Shown here piece by piece: positions 31,553-46,500 of a stretch of DNA of 64,000 nt. The stretch covers positions 79,794,680 through 79,858,679 of the forward strand of contig QCXZ01000137.1 of the NCBI GenBank assembly GCA_025024175.1, given 5' to 3'. The position numbers and the translations under genes were made by a program. Source of the DNA: Rhyzopertha dominica (Eukaryota > Arthropoda > Insecta > Coleoptera > Bostrichidae). The notes below the pieces were generated by a model, which was not told the DNA's origin, did not search any database, and worked only from the letters and a program-made list of their open reading frames with translations. The stretch's first letter is position 1. Each line of letters begins with the position of its first letter.

Positions 31553-34500
31553 TTAAGTTTTCTGAGGGTTGTTGACGGAGCTGCTGGATGTCACTTTTTT
31601 GCTGTGTCTGATCTTCCTGACATACGCTTCGATGAGGTTTTGAATCTTCTTCGGGTTGATCTCTCCAGATTTATTGTGACATATCTGAAAGGAGAACAAT
31701 AAGAAATAATACAAAAATAAACTACGATGTTACCTTAGGGACCGCTCTTCTTAAAATGTCTTTGTACTCCTCTTTGTTAATACGCTTCTTATTATAATGA
31801 GGTTTTAATACTAGCTTCACTTCCTCAACTACTCGTTCCTGCCTGTTGAGTTTCTTCAAAAACTGAAAAAAAAATCCAAGGTAATCATAATTTTTTGCTA
31901 TTCTTTTGTTTAGAGTACCTTGTCTTTAACCTGCATTTCAACGGCGGAATTTGGCAATTCATCTAAGATCTTCAAATGGTCTTCATCTAGTTTTACTCCT
32001 ATTTGCTTTGTGCCTGAAAAAAATCATGAAAAGGAGTAGATATATGAAAAATTAATTTACTGAAAGTGATTATAATATCGAATATAAAGTTTTTGGATTA
32101 AGAGAAAAACACCACAGGGTAAATTTCAAAAGTTGAAAAAACAAATGAAGGTGATCTATTTTCTACAAGTGGATTTTATATAGTTAATAGTTTTCTTTGA
32201 AATTCAATGTCAAAATTTAATTCATTTTATTGAAAAATATTATAGAGGCAAAACTCTTCCAATCATGTAATAGCCATCGTCAATACCAGTAACAACAAAG
32301 AAAGGAACTTATTCTGACAAAGTCACAAATGAAAACAAGCAGACTTGACTTTTAACAAATTTCAATAAATGATTTAGAATTGGACACCTACATTTACAAA
32401 AATCATTCAAAATGGTAAAATTTTGTACAATTATAATTTTATTAAATTGTTAAATAAATTAAATTATTGCTAAAATGTAATGAATTTAAATTGTTTAGTA
32501 TGGCAGTGTCTTTATGTAACCATAAATGATTAGCTAATAATGAATTTGTTGTAACAATCTCAGTATTTTTATACTATTCAAAACTGTTTTAAACATTTAC
32601 CTCCGACTGAAAAAGATATTCCAACGCAAACTATAAATGACTCAATGATTCCTGAATTTTTGTTTTTATTTGGAAAACTGCCTAGGGTAGAAAAAATTCA
32701 AATTAAATCCATGGCAAGATAATAATTTACACAATCTAAATCATTTTCTTAACACAATTAACGGTACTGAAATATAATTTAAATTTTATCAAGTACATAG
32801 TAGTCTTGCAATTAATTTTTAAAAATTGTTATTAAAAGCATTTTGAGAATAACATATGGTCCTTGATTTAAAAATTTACATTTGAAAAACTAGCTTTTGA
32901 TAAACTTAAAGCTCTGCGATGAAATCTGAAAAGATGAAAATTTTCAAATGGTATGTCTAAATTAAGGTGAATTTTAATTCAAGTTTTTGAATGCAATCTT
33001 TAATTATCCATTTATTGTTACATAAACACATTTATAATATTAACCAAATTAAATTATTTAGAAATTTTAGATATGTATGAAATTAAGTGGACAAATTTTT
33101 TTTCATTCTGAATGATTTTTGTTATTTCACTTGTCAAATACTAAATTATTTATTTGATCATTATTATTGTTTGTGTTGCTGGCAACTGGAAATCAAGTTT
33201 GCTTGCTACTATTTATGGCTTTTATATCTTTGCTATTGGCACTTAGGATCGCTATTAAGTGGCTTAAAGTACTTTCAGCATAAATGGACATTTTGAAAGT
33301 TTTGATAGTTCTTATTTTCTTAAAAAGAATAGAATTAAATGTGAAAAACGACACTAAGTAGCAAACTATTGTTTCCTTATGGTCTCAATCTACAAAATAC
33401 AAATACACTTCATCCTTTAACAGTTTTCCTTACCTTTTTGTGGTGTCAGCGGCACCTTCTTGACGATCTTATTCATCTTCTCATTCCTCGTCTTGTTCCT
33501 GCTGTTATAAACGGGCGACGATCCAAACAGGGCATCGAAGGCATTCTGCGCCTTCGCCGGTGATTTCGTCGGTTGCTTGGCCGGTGTCTTACCAACCGCT
33601 TTGCCCGTTTCCGGAGGCGGTTCGAACAGATCCTCGTAATCGCTCGATCCCGGCGAATACGGAGAATCAAAGTCCAAGTTTATGACCTCGCTGTCGCCCG
33701 AGTTCTGAGCACGGCCGCCCGACTTCCTCGACTGCTTCGTCATCAGGCTCTTCGTCGGCATCGGCTTGATGGGAGTGGACTTGATGGGCGTCTTCGAAGG
33801 GGCCACCTTCACAGGACTGGACTTGGCCGCCGTCGGCAGGATGATGCGGGGCAGCGCGCTGACGAGGTTCGAGGGCGTCAGAATCGTCGAGTTCAAGATG
33901 TTGATGCGCGGAATCGTCAGGTTCGCGGTGACGGGCGTCGACGTCGTGATGCTCTGCGAGGAATAGGGAACGGCGGCGGGCAAATTCTTGTTCACCATCG
34001 GGGTGATCTGCTGCACTTCGGGCGACTTGACGGCATCTCCCGTGCTGCTCTCCAGGATGCTGCTCTGGGAGTCCGGTTGGGTGTCGATCGCGGGGGGCGT
34101 GTGGGATTTCAGTAGCTCGGGCGTCGCCGGTCTTATCGGGGTGTTTGACTTTACCGTCGATTCGGAAGCGTGCAGGTCGTCGGTGTGCGCGGGCTCCATG
34201 TTGGAACCGTTCATCTGAGCGGCGTTTTGTGAGGGTTCCGGCGTCGGAGAACGCGATTTCGTGGGGTCGAACGGATCGTAGGCGTCGGGAGAGCTGGGCG
34301 GTGAGTTTGGAGGTTCCGGTGGCGTATTCGGACCTTTAAATTGCACAGATATTAGGTTTTCATCACTCAATTTGATATGCAAACACAGTGATTGATTGAA
34401 ACAAAAATATCAGCATTACTACACAAAAAGATATGATCTCTGTTCAATTTTTTTTATTCCCATATAATATGAAAAATGCAGGTACCCAAATACGAGCTCA

Positions 34501-37500
34501 TTTTGTTTAGTTTACCCACCCATTAAAAACTTAGTTTTTTTTTTTAATATGCAAGTTGACCCATTTTATCTCAAAGTACTAACACAAAGTGTATGCAAAC
34601 GATGAGATGAGAATTAAGGTGATTCTAATCGAAAAATTAATATGACAAGTTCCTATACCATTTTTGCCAAAACTCAAAATTAACAAATTATTCTTTTCGA
34701 TTATTTTTTTTAAATTTTTTTGTCTCTGTACTGATTATCTTCAAATCTGGCACATATTTCCTACATAAATGCGCATTTCTTGTCCAAATTTAAATCCTTC
34801 CATGCCAAAGTGCTTATACTGTCCTTGGCTTTTAAATTTTAAATAATAAAGTTGTTGACATCTAAGGTTAGTGCACAACAATATCCTAAAAGGCACCATC
34901 CCAGAAAGGAAATGGAATCAGTTGAACTTCCAAATCGCAAGTGGAATTCGAATATTCTTTTAGTTACAGTTTTTTTTGTATGGCAACTGTTGTATGTTTT
35001 GGGCTAAATCAAACTATGGGTGGTTTAGCTAAACCAGTACTGTAAAATTTGGATAGAAGTATTGATTGTAAAACAGTTACAAGGCTTACTTCATTTATTA
35101 CAAGACAATGCTAATAGATAAATGCAAATAAATCCAAAACTGTCGTCTAATTTTGCATTTAATAATGCAAAAATAAATATACCATTACATTTAAAAAATC
35201 AACATCCCTGATTGAATGTGCTAATAATGAAGTGTCTCTATTTACTTACTGTTAGGACTTGGTTTTTCTAATTTTTTAATACAGATGTCTTATGCTTCAA
35301 GTTCCATCTGCTTTATCTTTCTTAGTTTCTTAATTAAATAGCTCCAAGATAGCACATGATAGATTGCAGCATATAAAAATTTACTGTGGAACCTAAGAAT
35401 CTAATAATATATAGGGTGATCTATTTAAAAACCAGAATAATGGGACACCTTACATCATAAAACTGAATTAGTATTTAAAAAAGCAAAAATACTTAATATA
35501 AAAACATTAAAATTAACAGAACAAGTTAAACTCATATATAAGATAAAACATTTAATGTTAAATAGCAATACACAACTCTTCCATGTAAATGACTCACAAT
35601 TATAATGTTCGATCAAAATATGAATATAGGAAAAAATCTGTAAGAACTCTTAAAGCGCAGAAGTAGTCACAATCATACCCTCAGTCTTTGATACATTAAC
35701 TTTAATCTATTTGAAGCTAGATACTGCTCTACCTTTGCAAGAGTTTTATTCATTTTTGCTATAGTTACATCTAAATTACAATCACTTTCAACAAGTAATA
35801 TATCATCTGCAAATAAATTTACAAAATCACATATATGTATAAATAAATATAATAAACAAATAAATAAATAAATAAATAAAACATACTGAACCAAAATTGA
35901 ACCAGAAACTGACAAAAACTGTTCATTTAAAATAAAAGCTTTATATAAATAAAAATATTTCAAAATTTTGAAAGTTATTTACTAGAATCTGAACCAAAGA
36001 TTACAATTTCTTATTACTGCCAGAACAAAAATTCAATTAAATCAACATGAAAAAATAACATTTCTGAGCCCCGGGTTTTCATAACAGCAATCAAAGCAAA
36101 AAATTTAAGTTTGCATATTATATATTAAAACAAAAACGATTACTAATTGTTCAAAATACACAATCCATTAACTACTATATGCACTTTATTGTTGTTCAAA
36201 TATTCTACCTAATTTTGATTCACCTCACCTTCTGGCAATTTTTATATTCCCAAATTTAGAAAGCCGGTATATTAACACTGGACAATTTTCGTATCACACA
36301 TACCTTTATGCATAACATCGTTGAGCCTCTGTTCTAATTCCTCTTGCACATCGATTTCGCCTTCAACCTCATCTGGTTCATGTAACGGGTTGCTGATAAC
36401 CCGTAGCTGTGGCTGCTTGGCAGTCAGCGTGAACTTGATTTGAGGTTCTGGGGGAGTCTTGGGCCCAGTTGTGTAGGACTGTTGCATCGGAGGCTCAGGA
36501 CTTGCAACCTAGATCATCATCATAAAGTACCACTTACAAAACACCCACAAAGGCAAGTAAAATCAAAAGATGCTGAACAACTACAATTCACATAGTAATA
36601 ATTTTTAACAGCAGAAGTAAGAAGCAAAGAAAAATAAAATTTGTGGGCATAATGGTTAAACTGATTATTTTTTCTCTTATAATAGCATCTGAAGAAATAA
36701 TTTCTTTATATTAATTTTGCAAATTACTCCTATGTTGATAGTTCTAATATGACCGATAATGTTATTCCCGGAAATTTCTTGTGAATAAAGCTGGTAAAAA
36801 ACATGTATAATATACATACCATACTCATTTAGTAGAATAAATCTGATATGATAAAAACAAATATATCATAAAATCAGTATTTAGCCATGAAACATGTCAA
36901 CAAATATTACCTGTTTCTATGTCAATTTCTTTATTGTAAGAGTTAACAAGTAAATTACCTGCTGCGAGGAAGAATCACACATCGCTTTTTGCAGACCCAT
37001 CATGTCACTACCTTCAGCATTGTCACTATCACTCAGTACAATAATATCTTTGGGAGACGGAGTCAACTCTTTGAATGGTGATCGATCGAGATCAATTATA
37101 GCGACTGGTTTAATACCTACAAAAAAAGATAGTGTAGTAATGAACTAAAGTAACAGATCACAGATTATATGACTACTGCAAGTGCTTTTAAAATTTGGTA
37201 ATGTTGGATGAAAGTAACTACTGCCAGTATTACATGTAACTGCAAATTTTTCTGATTATTATGCCAAAATTTAATAATAATATATATGTGGTTCTTTATC
37301 AAAGCACATTTCTTCTCTATGGTCCTTTTCATATATTTAATTTTATCATTCTTCTATAAATAAGTAAACATTGCTATTAATTGTCATTTAAACCATTTAT
37401 TATTGAATCTATAAACCCTGTTTTTGGAAAAGATAGAATAGCTGTTTATTTTTAGACAAGTATAACTAGGATAGTTAAAATTAAAAGTTATAACATGGTT

Positions 37501-40500
37501 AAGTCAGATCAGGCATTTGGCAGTTCCTTTTGCACCAAGACCTACAAAAATTTTTGTAGGACAATAAATAATTTCACAAATATTTTTCCCCAGTCGTCCA
37601 AATTAACAATATAAATATCTCAGTTACAAAATGAAACAATAGAAACACTTTATTTTTTCTTTTTAATTGTGAATAAAAAATTTACAAAAAATAGTAAAAC
37701 CCTGTGTCTTATAACCAGTTTTTTTTTGCAATGATGTGCAATGGTATGAGTTGAAATTTTTACGATTAATTCACTTACCCGATAAGTCTTTCCCACGCCT
37801 TGTCCTGTTTTTCTTATCCTTTTTCGACTTTTTGCCATCCTGCATGTCCCTCTTTCTCTTAGTAGTTACGTCCCTGTTATCACTGTCCTTGTTAAAACTA
37901 ACGGAAACTAATATATTATCACCCGAGGCAAATACTTCTTTAGAGGGAGGTGGCGTTCTATCGCCACGTTTGCGTTTCCTCTGTCTTTCGGTGGAGTCCC
38001 TGCCCTTTCTTTCTGACCGCTTCTTCTTGTCCTTTTTCTTTTTATCATTCGTTAAGATGACGGTGAGATTGTGTGGCTTCATGGTTTGGTCCACTGTCCT
38101 GGGAGGTGTCCATGATGGTGAGGCGTACCTAAAAATTGGAAAGCACATTCTCAAGGCACTTTTTTACAAGCTCTCCAGTAGCGATAACAGTAATTTAGTA
38201 CGATGTTTCGTCTGCTCACAATCATCATCAACTTTTTCTTATGGATGCCATATTAAAAAAGAGTAATGTTGAATAAAGATTTTTTTTCTGATTAATTTGA
38301 TATACCACTTAGGAATTTTTTTACAAATAAATGCAACAATACCAATAAATATTTAAAATTATAAAACAATAAATCTAGTAGTCATATCATATCAAATTAT
38401 AGTCTAAGAAGAATTTTTTTTATTATCCATCCATTTTCTTATGTTCAATGCAAACATTTTTTTGAATAAAATGATGTTACACATCTAGTGTTCCATTAAC
38501 AAATAAGTGTAAAAAAATAATTAAACAAACAGTCCTGGAAGATCGTCAGATCTGACAGCTTGTGATTTCTTCTTATGAAGCTGTTAAAAGGATTTTGTAT
38601 TTGCTATACATCCTAATACACCAAATGACTCAAAGTTGTATTAATATGTAAAAAAGATTTGATTCATTAGTGTAAAATGGGAAACATCCATTTATAAATA
38701 AAGACGTTACCTATTCCAATATATTCAAAATTAATTACTGGTTGCTGCTGTGCAATACCTGTACATTAGCAGTAATTTCCTGGGGTGAAAATAAGTCAAA
38801 ATAAACCAACTTATCTTAGAGCAATTTTGTTTCCTTACCAGTTATAGCCTTTCAATATGTTTTATTCAAATTTGGTACATTTCGGATACCTTTTAAATAA
38901 ATAGCTGGATATTCATTTATTTATTAATGTGGTTATTATTGTTTTGTAATATTAATACTCATATTGTATTTTGTGCTGTTACTTAAGAAGATCTTACCAT
39001 TTTAAGTTGGGCTTTAATCAACATGAATACTGTAACCTTACTGGGTTGGAAATATTTTATGATATTGCAAAAACAAAATGACAAAGAACCATCTTGAAGA
39101 CCCTTTATAATTTATTGAGACTGTAAACATCCTGCCTTATTTGGAATACTTAGATGTACCTCTGTACCAAATTCGAATAAAATATTTTGAAAAACAATAA
39201 GGCTGCTGAAAATTAGGAATAAAGAAAAATAACTTTGGTAAGGTAACAAAATTGCTCAGAGGTAAGTTTATTTCATCTTATTTTGACCCAAATAGCAACT
39301 GCTAATGTACAACTCATTTGTTACTGAACATCCCTGTATATACAGTCGTCTACCTCTGTAAAAACATTACACTGTCACAAATGTTGCTACTTTCACGCAA
39401 TTTATTTCATTTTTTTATTGAAAATTTATGGTATTATTTAGGTTTCCTGGTCTGTTCTATCAATCTAAATTTTTTTCAGCAATGCAAAGTTGCTGCACAT
39501 ATCGAAAAATAGCAGCAACTTGTTATTTTAAATTAAGCACCCTTTATATTATTATTGATTTCGAATCCCAACTCAATTTTTTGTAACAAATTTTATTGAA
39601 TTTGCACAACTAATTTTGAAGGATTTAGATGATCATCTTCTAGTTGATATAAATGGGTTTATCTAAAACTGAGAGTGTAAATTATTATATTTTGTCCAGC
39701 TAACTAAGACCGTTTGGATTTTGTCATGTTATCATGCTAATTAAATTAGACAAAATGATATACTCGATTTAAGTCAAATGCATTTTGCTCCTATACTGGA
39801 GTCACTCAAGGCTCCCACTTGGGGCTACTGTTATTCTTATTTTTTAATCTATTACAGACAAATGTCTAATACATCTAATAGTAACATACATCTTTTTCCC
39901 AATCTCATGACCATCTTACCTTTGAATATCCGGAGTCCTGGACCTCGAAATCGACGGCGTCCAATCCCTCCGTCGCTTCAACGACGGTGACCTCGTCCTG
40001 CTCCTGACCTTCCTCCGGATTTTGCTGCGAACCTTCGACCTGTCCCGCGACTTCCTCCTTCGGCTGGTCGACTGTCTCCTCTTCCTGTTCCTCGACCTCG
40101 ATCGCCTTCGATCCGGCGATCTCGACCTCGAAACGGACCTGCGATCCTTCGACCTGCCCCTGCGTTTCTTCGACTTGCTCTTCGAAGACGACCTGCGTTG
40201 CCTCACGGGCGACGATGGCCTCGGCGTCAACGACCTGGAAGAGCGTGACGGCGACCTCTTGAGGTCCCTGCCGAATTCGTCCTTCAATCGACGGGGCTTC
40301 TCCGCGATTATGCTGCGCACGTCGTACCGTTCCAGCTCCTTGCGCTTCTCCTTCCGCCTGTCCTTTCGTCCGTCCTTGTCTTTTTTCTCTTTCGACCGGC
40401 TGCGCTCTCTGTCTTTGTCTCGATAGTTGCGTTCTTTGTTGCTTCTGCTCAGTTTCTTGAACGACGAGTCTTTATTTTGGTTCTCGTTTTCCTTGTTCCC

Positions 40501-43500
40501 TTCGTTACTGTCACGTTCTCTTTCCTTTTTCTTTGATTTTTTTACGGGTGCTTCGGCTTCAGCTTCAGGTTTAATCGATTCCTTTTCCTTTTCTTCGTCG
40601 TCTTTCTTAGTTTTGTTTTTGTCTACTATCTCTCCTTCTTCGTAATCCTCTGGTTTTGTGAATTCCAGTTCCGATTCTTTCGCATTTATTTCTAACGCCT
40701 CACCGTCGGAGGTCGCTTTCTGCTCATGAGATTCATCGAAATCATTTCTGTCTTCATCGGAGATCAATTCCGTGTCCAATCCGTCCAATCCCTTTTGACA
40801 GGGTTCCTGATTTTCATCTAAACAGGGTGTGTAACTGCGTTCCTCCTCACTTATATCTTCAGTCATATTGCGAATATCGGATATACCGAAAGTTGAGGGC
40901 ATATCAATTTTAACTNCGTCTTCTGAATCACTATAGAGCCCTCCGGAAGTTTTGGCCTTCTTCTCTTTGTCAACCTTTTCATTTTTCTCTTCTACATCAG
41001 TAATACTTTCGGCATCCTTAGGTTCTGATGCTTCTTCCTTAATACATTTTTCATGTTCTTCTTCATCTTGAGTAGGTGTCTGTCTATCTTTGTCTTCATC
41101 CCCGTAATTTTTACATAAGCTTTCCCAAACACTAGCGGGATCATCGTTAAGTTTCAGTGTACTCTCTTCATGTTCTTCATCATTTTCTTTCAGTGGTGTT
41201 GAACTAACTTTACTATCACTAGCTTCAGCTGGATCTGTGTGATCATTTTCTTCTATATCATTACAGATATCATCACTAGTTTGTGCAGTTTGCGCCGTAG
41301 GCGTTGAACTGACCTCGCTGCAAGCAACTTCACTTTTATCAGCGTCGTTAGTTATGCTATTTTCAGACAGCAATTCCAAATCAGTGGTCTTTGCCAAATT
41401 AATGCTCTCAGTTGAGTATATATTGAAATTTGGACAGCCATCTTCAGACACATTATCATCTTCATCTTCCTCATTTTCCTTAGGTCCAAACAATTGTGCC
41501 TGGCTTGTTGATTGTACGGCGGTAGGTTCCATGTCTGAAGTAGAATGCGCCACAGCTGTTACAGATACGGATTTCGCAGGTTCAAACGTGGAATCAACAC
41601 TGGATGAAACAATTTCATCTTTGGCTGGTTCTTTTTCTGGTTCCGCCTTTTCGGTGTCTATTACTAGTTCTGTGTCGCTGTCGTTATTTTCTTCATCTGA
41701 AGCTGCAAGCAAGAAAGAATATCACTATAGTAAACCTAAGAAACATGAACATATCAAGAATAGTGTCAAGTAGTATTGTGTGTAATGATAATTTAGGTGG
41801 TCATTCCCTTCCTTTGGTCCATAAGATAAAGAATATGACAGAGCAGTTTAAAACATCTTGTACAAAGTAAAATATTTTTCCTACAGCATCTGAATCTACA
41901 GTGCCAAATTATTTGGGTGCATTTTTTTGTTAAATCTACCTCAAGTTGTTAAGAAGCATTTCTAGACATATGTTTCGAGAATTTTTTTTTCTTATTTTGA
42001 CCAAATATATCATCCTTCAAAATCTTTAAACTTTATTAAGATTATCAGCAAAAAAGAGAAACTTATACAAAATACATCCCCTACTGATTAGCAATATTAA
42101 ACTTTAAGAAATGAATAGCAAGCTTAGGAAATTTCAAAATGTACTTTTATATTTCTTGTTTTTCAATTACTCTTTATATATTATGGTTAAGATGAGCACT
42201 TATAACACTTTAAGATTTCACCCAAACAGATGATTTTTCTGTACTTTTTTTTAATAAATATTCTTATTTTCAATCCAGTGAGATACTCTGAATTTTTTAG
42301 GGAGTTGATATATAACACCATAAAATTACATTGGTACAGAAAACCTACATATACGGGCAGATACCTACATTACTATTCAAATCATTCCAACATAATTAAA
42401 ATTAACTTATAATTCAAATAAAAATAGAAGTGCTATATCATATAAAGACTTTAGACACAAAAACTTAAAAATTTTAGAATTTTTTCTTATAAAAAATGCC
42501 TACCCAAAAGCACTGATAACTAAATTACTTTATTTTAACAATTCAAGATTACAAAGTGAAAAATTTAACACGACCAATAATTCAAGAGAATAGTGAAATA
42601 AAAAATATTGCAGTTTTGCCAAATTATAATAATTTAACGAGATAAACTAATAAATTTATTAAAAGGTTATAACATTAATATTGCAAAAAGGAGTACGAAG
42701 TCAGTAGGATCACTATGAACAAAATTGAAAGATAAGATGCNACTATTAANTAACTGTAATTTATAAATAAATTGTACATCTTGTCAAGGCACGTATATTA
42801 GTCAAAATTGCCAACACTTAAAAAGGAGGGTGCGCTTACATAAAGGTGATATACGTTTAAAAAAAGATAGGTGTGCTCTTTCAGGCCATGTATTAGTTAA
42901 TTCCCAACACGAAATTTTGAATATATAAATATAATAGCAAAAAAATGTAATTTAGGCAATAGGTTAATTTTATAAACGATATATATTGATAGATGTAATA
43001 ATAGCTTAAACAAAAAAACGTATATACAAAATTTAAGTGTCATTTATATGTACTTACTAAATTATAACATAAATTAAGAAACTATTTTATAATATTGATA
43101 CAGTATTTTTTAATTCTAGATTATATAAAATTGTTTTATATTTAATTTAATAACTGTCTAAAGAAACAGATTGAAGTATAACATAACTTTTTAAGAAGCT
43201 GATATTTGTTGAACCATGCACTTTCATTTACGTTTTCATTCTAATTTGTATTCATATCTGAGTCAGTTTGAAGTTGAAGCTATCAAATATAATCTCATAT
43301 ATTGTAAGTTAATTTTAAATAAAAAAAACCTGTAAATTATCCTTACCCGCTGAACAGGCGACAGCTGGAACAGGTGACACAGGTTTAAACTCCGACTCGT
43401 CCGCCTTACTTGTGCTCACCGTCTCAATATCACTATAAATGTCCACATCTGCATCACTATTATGTTCAGTATTGGGCGTATTGGTCCCAGATCCCCTATC

Positions 43501-46500
43501 ATACTCATCGTTCCTTTCCTCTTTTTCCTTCTTGTCCTTTTCCTTATTCTCCAAGTCATAGATTGCACTCATCGTAGCCTGCGAATAATCATGGGGACCT
43601 TCGAAATCATCTGCAGCACCGACGTTAGAACGAGACGGCAGATTTGACGTGCTAACCGTCGAAGTAGGCATATATCCGCTGTAGACACCAGAATTTTGCA
43701 GACTGTTATGGTTAACGTTGCCGGAGACATTGCCGCCGTTGTTGGTCGCAGCTGGATACATCGGCATCTGTTTGCAACGAACCTCGCTGTTGTTGTTGAC
43801 GTTGACGCGTTTCTCGCTGTTCAAAAGTCGCACGCTCAACGTTCCATCCTCATTCAACGACATGTCTGTGTTTCTCGAGTACAACCTGGTTTGGCTGTCC
43901 ATAATACTTCCTAGGAGATCTGTTTGAGTCGGCAGCGTCGAGGTGGGCAAGGCGATGCTTTTCCTTTGGGCCCTCCGTCGTAGAACGGCTGCATCGGACA
44001 TGTTCGGCCGCCTCCTGACCACGACGTTTGACATCTCGTACTCCTCATCGGAATTCGAAAAGTAGTCCAACTGGTCTTGCTGACCAAACAAATGCAGTGT
44101 AGGAATTCCCGCACTGTACCTGTGAAGATGTCTAGTTTACTAACGTGTAATGTGGGTGAAGATTCCAAATTTGTAACTTCATTTCTAGTTCAAAAGAAGT
44201 GCTATCAAGAACACCAGAACTTCAAAATCAGAGGTTTTAATTATTAAACAGTGAATTGAACTATCCATGTGGAGTTTTATTTATTTATTTATTCAGAATC
44301 TCCAACAGTAGCCGTTACAATGAATATAAGATATTTAGTACTATAATAATATACCATAAAAGACACAAGTATAAGAAATTCAAAAGTATGTTCTGTTAGG
44401 TGTGAGACAGGGTACATATTTTTCATGTACATAAATGATGTTTGTAATCATATACATCATAGTGAAAATCTGTTATTTTCCAATGATATGAAACTATTTA
44501 GAGCTATAAAAATCACAGATGTATGTTTGCTTCAATATGATACTGACACATTTGTGAACTGGTGTGAGCTAAATGGTCTGAGATGTAATTCAAAAAAATG
44601 CTTCTCTATAAGGTTTGGACATTCGAGACTTCCAAATAATTTTTATTAGCTTGCTGGAAAATCATTAGAGAATGTTGAACACAGTGATTTGAGTCATTTT
44701 TTAGTCTGGAATGATCTTTAAAACACATATTGAACATTTGGATATTAAAATTTGTAGATTTAATTCTCAAAAAGGTTTTATTTTAAATTTAAAACGACAT
44801 ACTTTTCAAGTACTTTATTTCTCTTTTATTTACTCAAATTTAATGTATGCTTCAACAATATGAAGACCTCATGAATTTGGTCTGATTAGAAAATTAGAAT
44901 CATTGAACCATTTTTATATTCAAGATTTGCAGCTCATAAAACTGGCAATCCATTACATTATACGAATCATGATTTTCTACTAATTACCAATCTTTTTCTA
45001 TTTGAATCTAGAATTGGTGAGAAATAGAATACATCTTTTTGCATATAAAATTCTTACTAATTCTATTGACTGTTCTAATATTATTAATAGTTTCAACTTC
45101 CATATACCAAATCAAATTCTTTAACCAATGAATATTATTTTGAAATTGCTATGTTGGCTTATGGAAAAAAAGAAACAGTCAGATGGAGGTTATTTACACT
45201 GTGCAATTTGAACTACCACTGGTTTGATTTTTACAATAAATCTTATGGCTACATAAAAAATAAGTCTAAAATAGTTCTGGAGTATAAATGAATTTTGTAT
45301 ATTGAGATTCCATAATTATAATTCATACTAATCATTAGTTTAGTTTTGCATAACCGCTAAATATTCATTGTATTTTATATATTTTGTATGGGGCTTGCCC
45401 TGTTGATACAAGAATAAATAAATAAATAAATAGTAATAGAAAATAATTTACTATTCCAAAACAATAAACTTTGATGATTTACAAGCGTTTTCTTTTTATG
45501 ATAGCACCGATAGCGCCATCTAGACAATTGATTACAGAACTAGCATTCCAATAGATGACTTCAAAGAACATTCTAGACAATAATTTAAGACAAATACAAT
45601 GAAGAGAGTTGGCATAAAATGCAAAAATGGGGGAAGAAGTAGAAATAACAATTCAGTAATACTGTGTGTCCTTCAAGCAAGATGGTTGATATCTACCACG
45701 CTGTGGTATGATGAAATGTCACCACGAATTTACTAAAGTTTCTCATACTGGAATAGTAAAGTATTTGGTAATAGGGCACACAGAAAAAATTTGATATTGC
45801 CATTAAAAGAAAGGAACTTTTTAACAGTACCTCTGCACGCCAATTCTATCGGAATGTGTTTGTACTTTCATTTCTGGAACGAACTGTTTAACTTGCTGGG
45901 GGCGGCAAATCCCCAACTGCTGTGCTAGTCGCCTTCTTGTCGACATGGCTGGTCCCGCCCGTCGTGCCCTCTCTCTGGCCCTCCGGCCCTTTCTCCTTCG
46001 CTTCGTCTTCTTTTTCACCGCTACGGTTTCTCCCGTTGCTTCGTCGATTTTGTAAACCGTTCGGTAGCGAGTTCTCTTTCTCTTTTTAGACCTCCGTTTC
46101 TTTTGGCTACTCGATGCCTGGGTGGTCGTAACCGAGTTGGGGGTGCTCTGCGTGCTCGTACCAGCTTGAGATGTATCTTCGATGCCCGAGGACGTAACTA
46201 CCTGTTCTGATGGAGACTGGGCGTTACGACGCCTTGTGACACGCTGCCTAACTCTTTCGGAGTGTCTTGTTCTTGGAATTATTCTGCGGAAAAATGAAAG
46301 TATTAGTGGTAGCACAGGGAACTTAAACAGTACAATCAGATGTAAATATAGTCCAATGTACGAACATATATAATAAGAAGCTATCTGCAGAGTTTTAAAT
46401 GCAATTTTTTTTTGCTTTCACTACATAGAAAATAAAGACATTACTTACCCTCCTGACCAATTACATATCTTAAGATAATGTTAGCAAATACACACAATAT

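Noticed and set aside
33573..34115. 180-codon plus-strand frame rich in Arg and Gly
   Set aside because: Antisense shadow of PHRF1 exon 9; splice phase and protein identity support the minus strand.
35857..35880. TAAA tandem run considered as a CRISPR-like or satellite array
   Set aside because: It is a simple microsatellite beside a LINE fragment; no spacer structure exists.
37736..38266. 176-codon hydrophobic plus-strand frame
   Set aside because: Complement of the Lys/Asp/Arg-rich PHRF1 exon 6; hydrophobicity is an artefact of reading AAG/GAC-rich codons in reverse.
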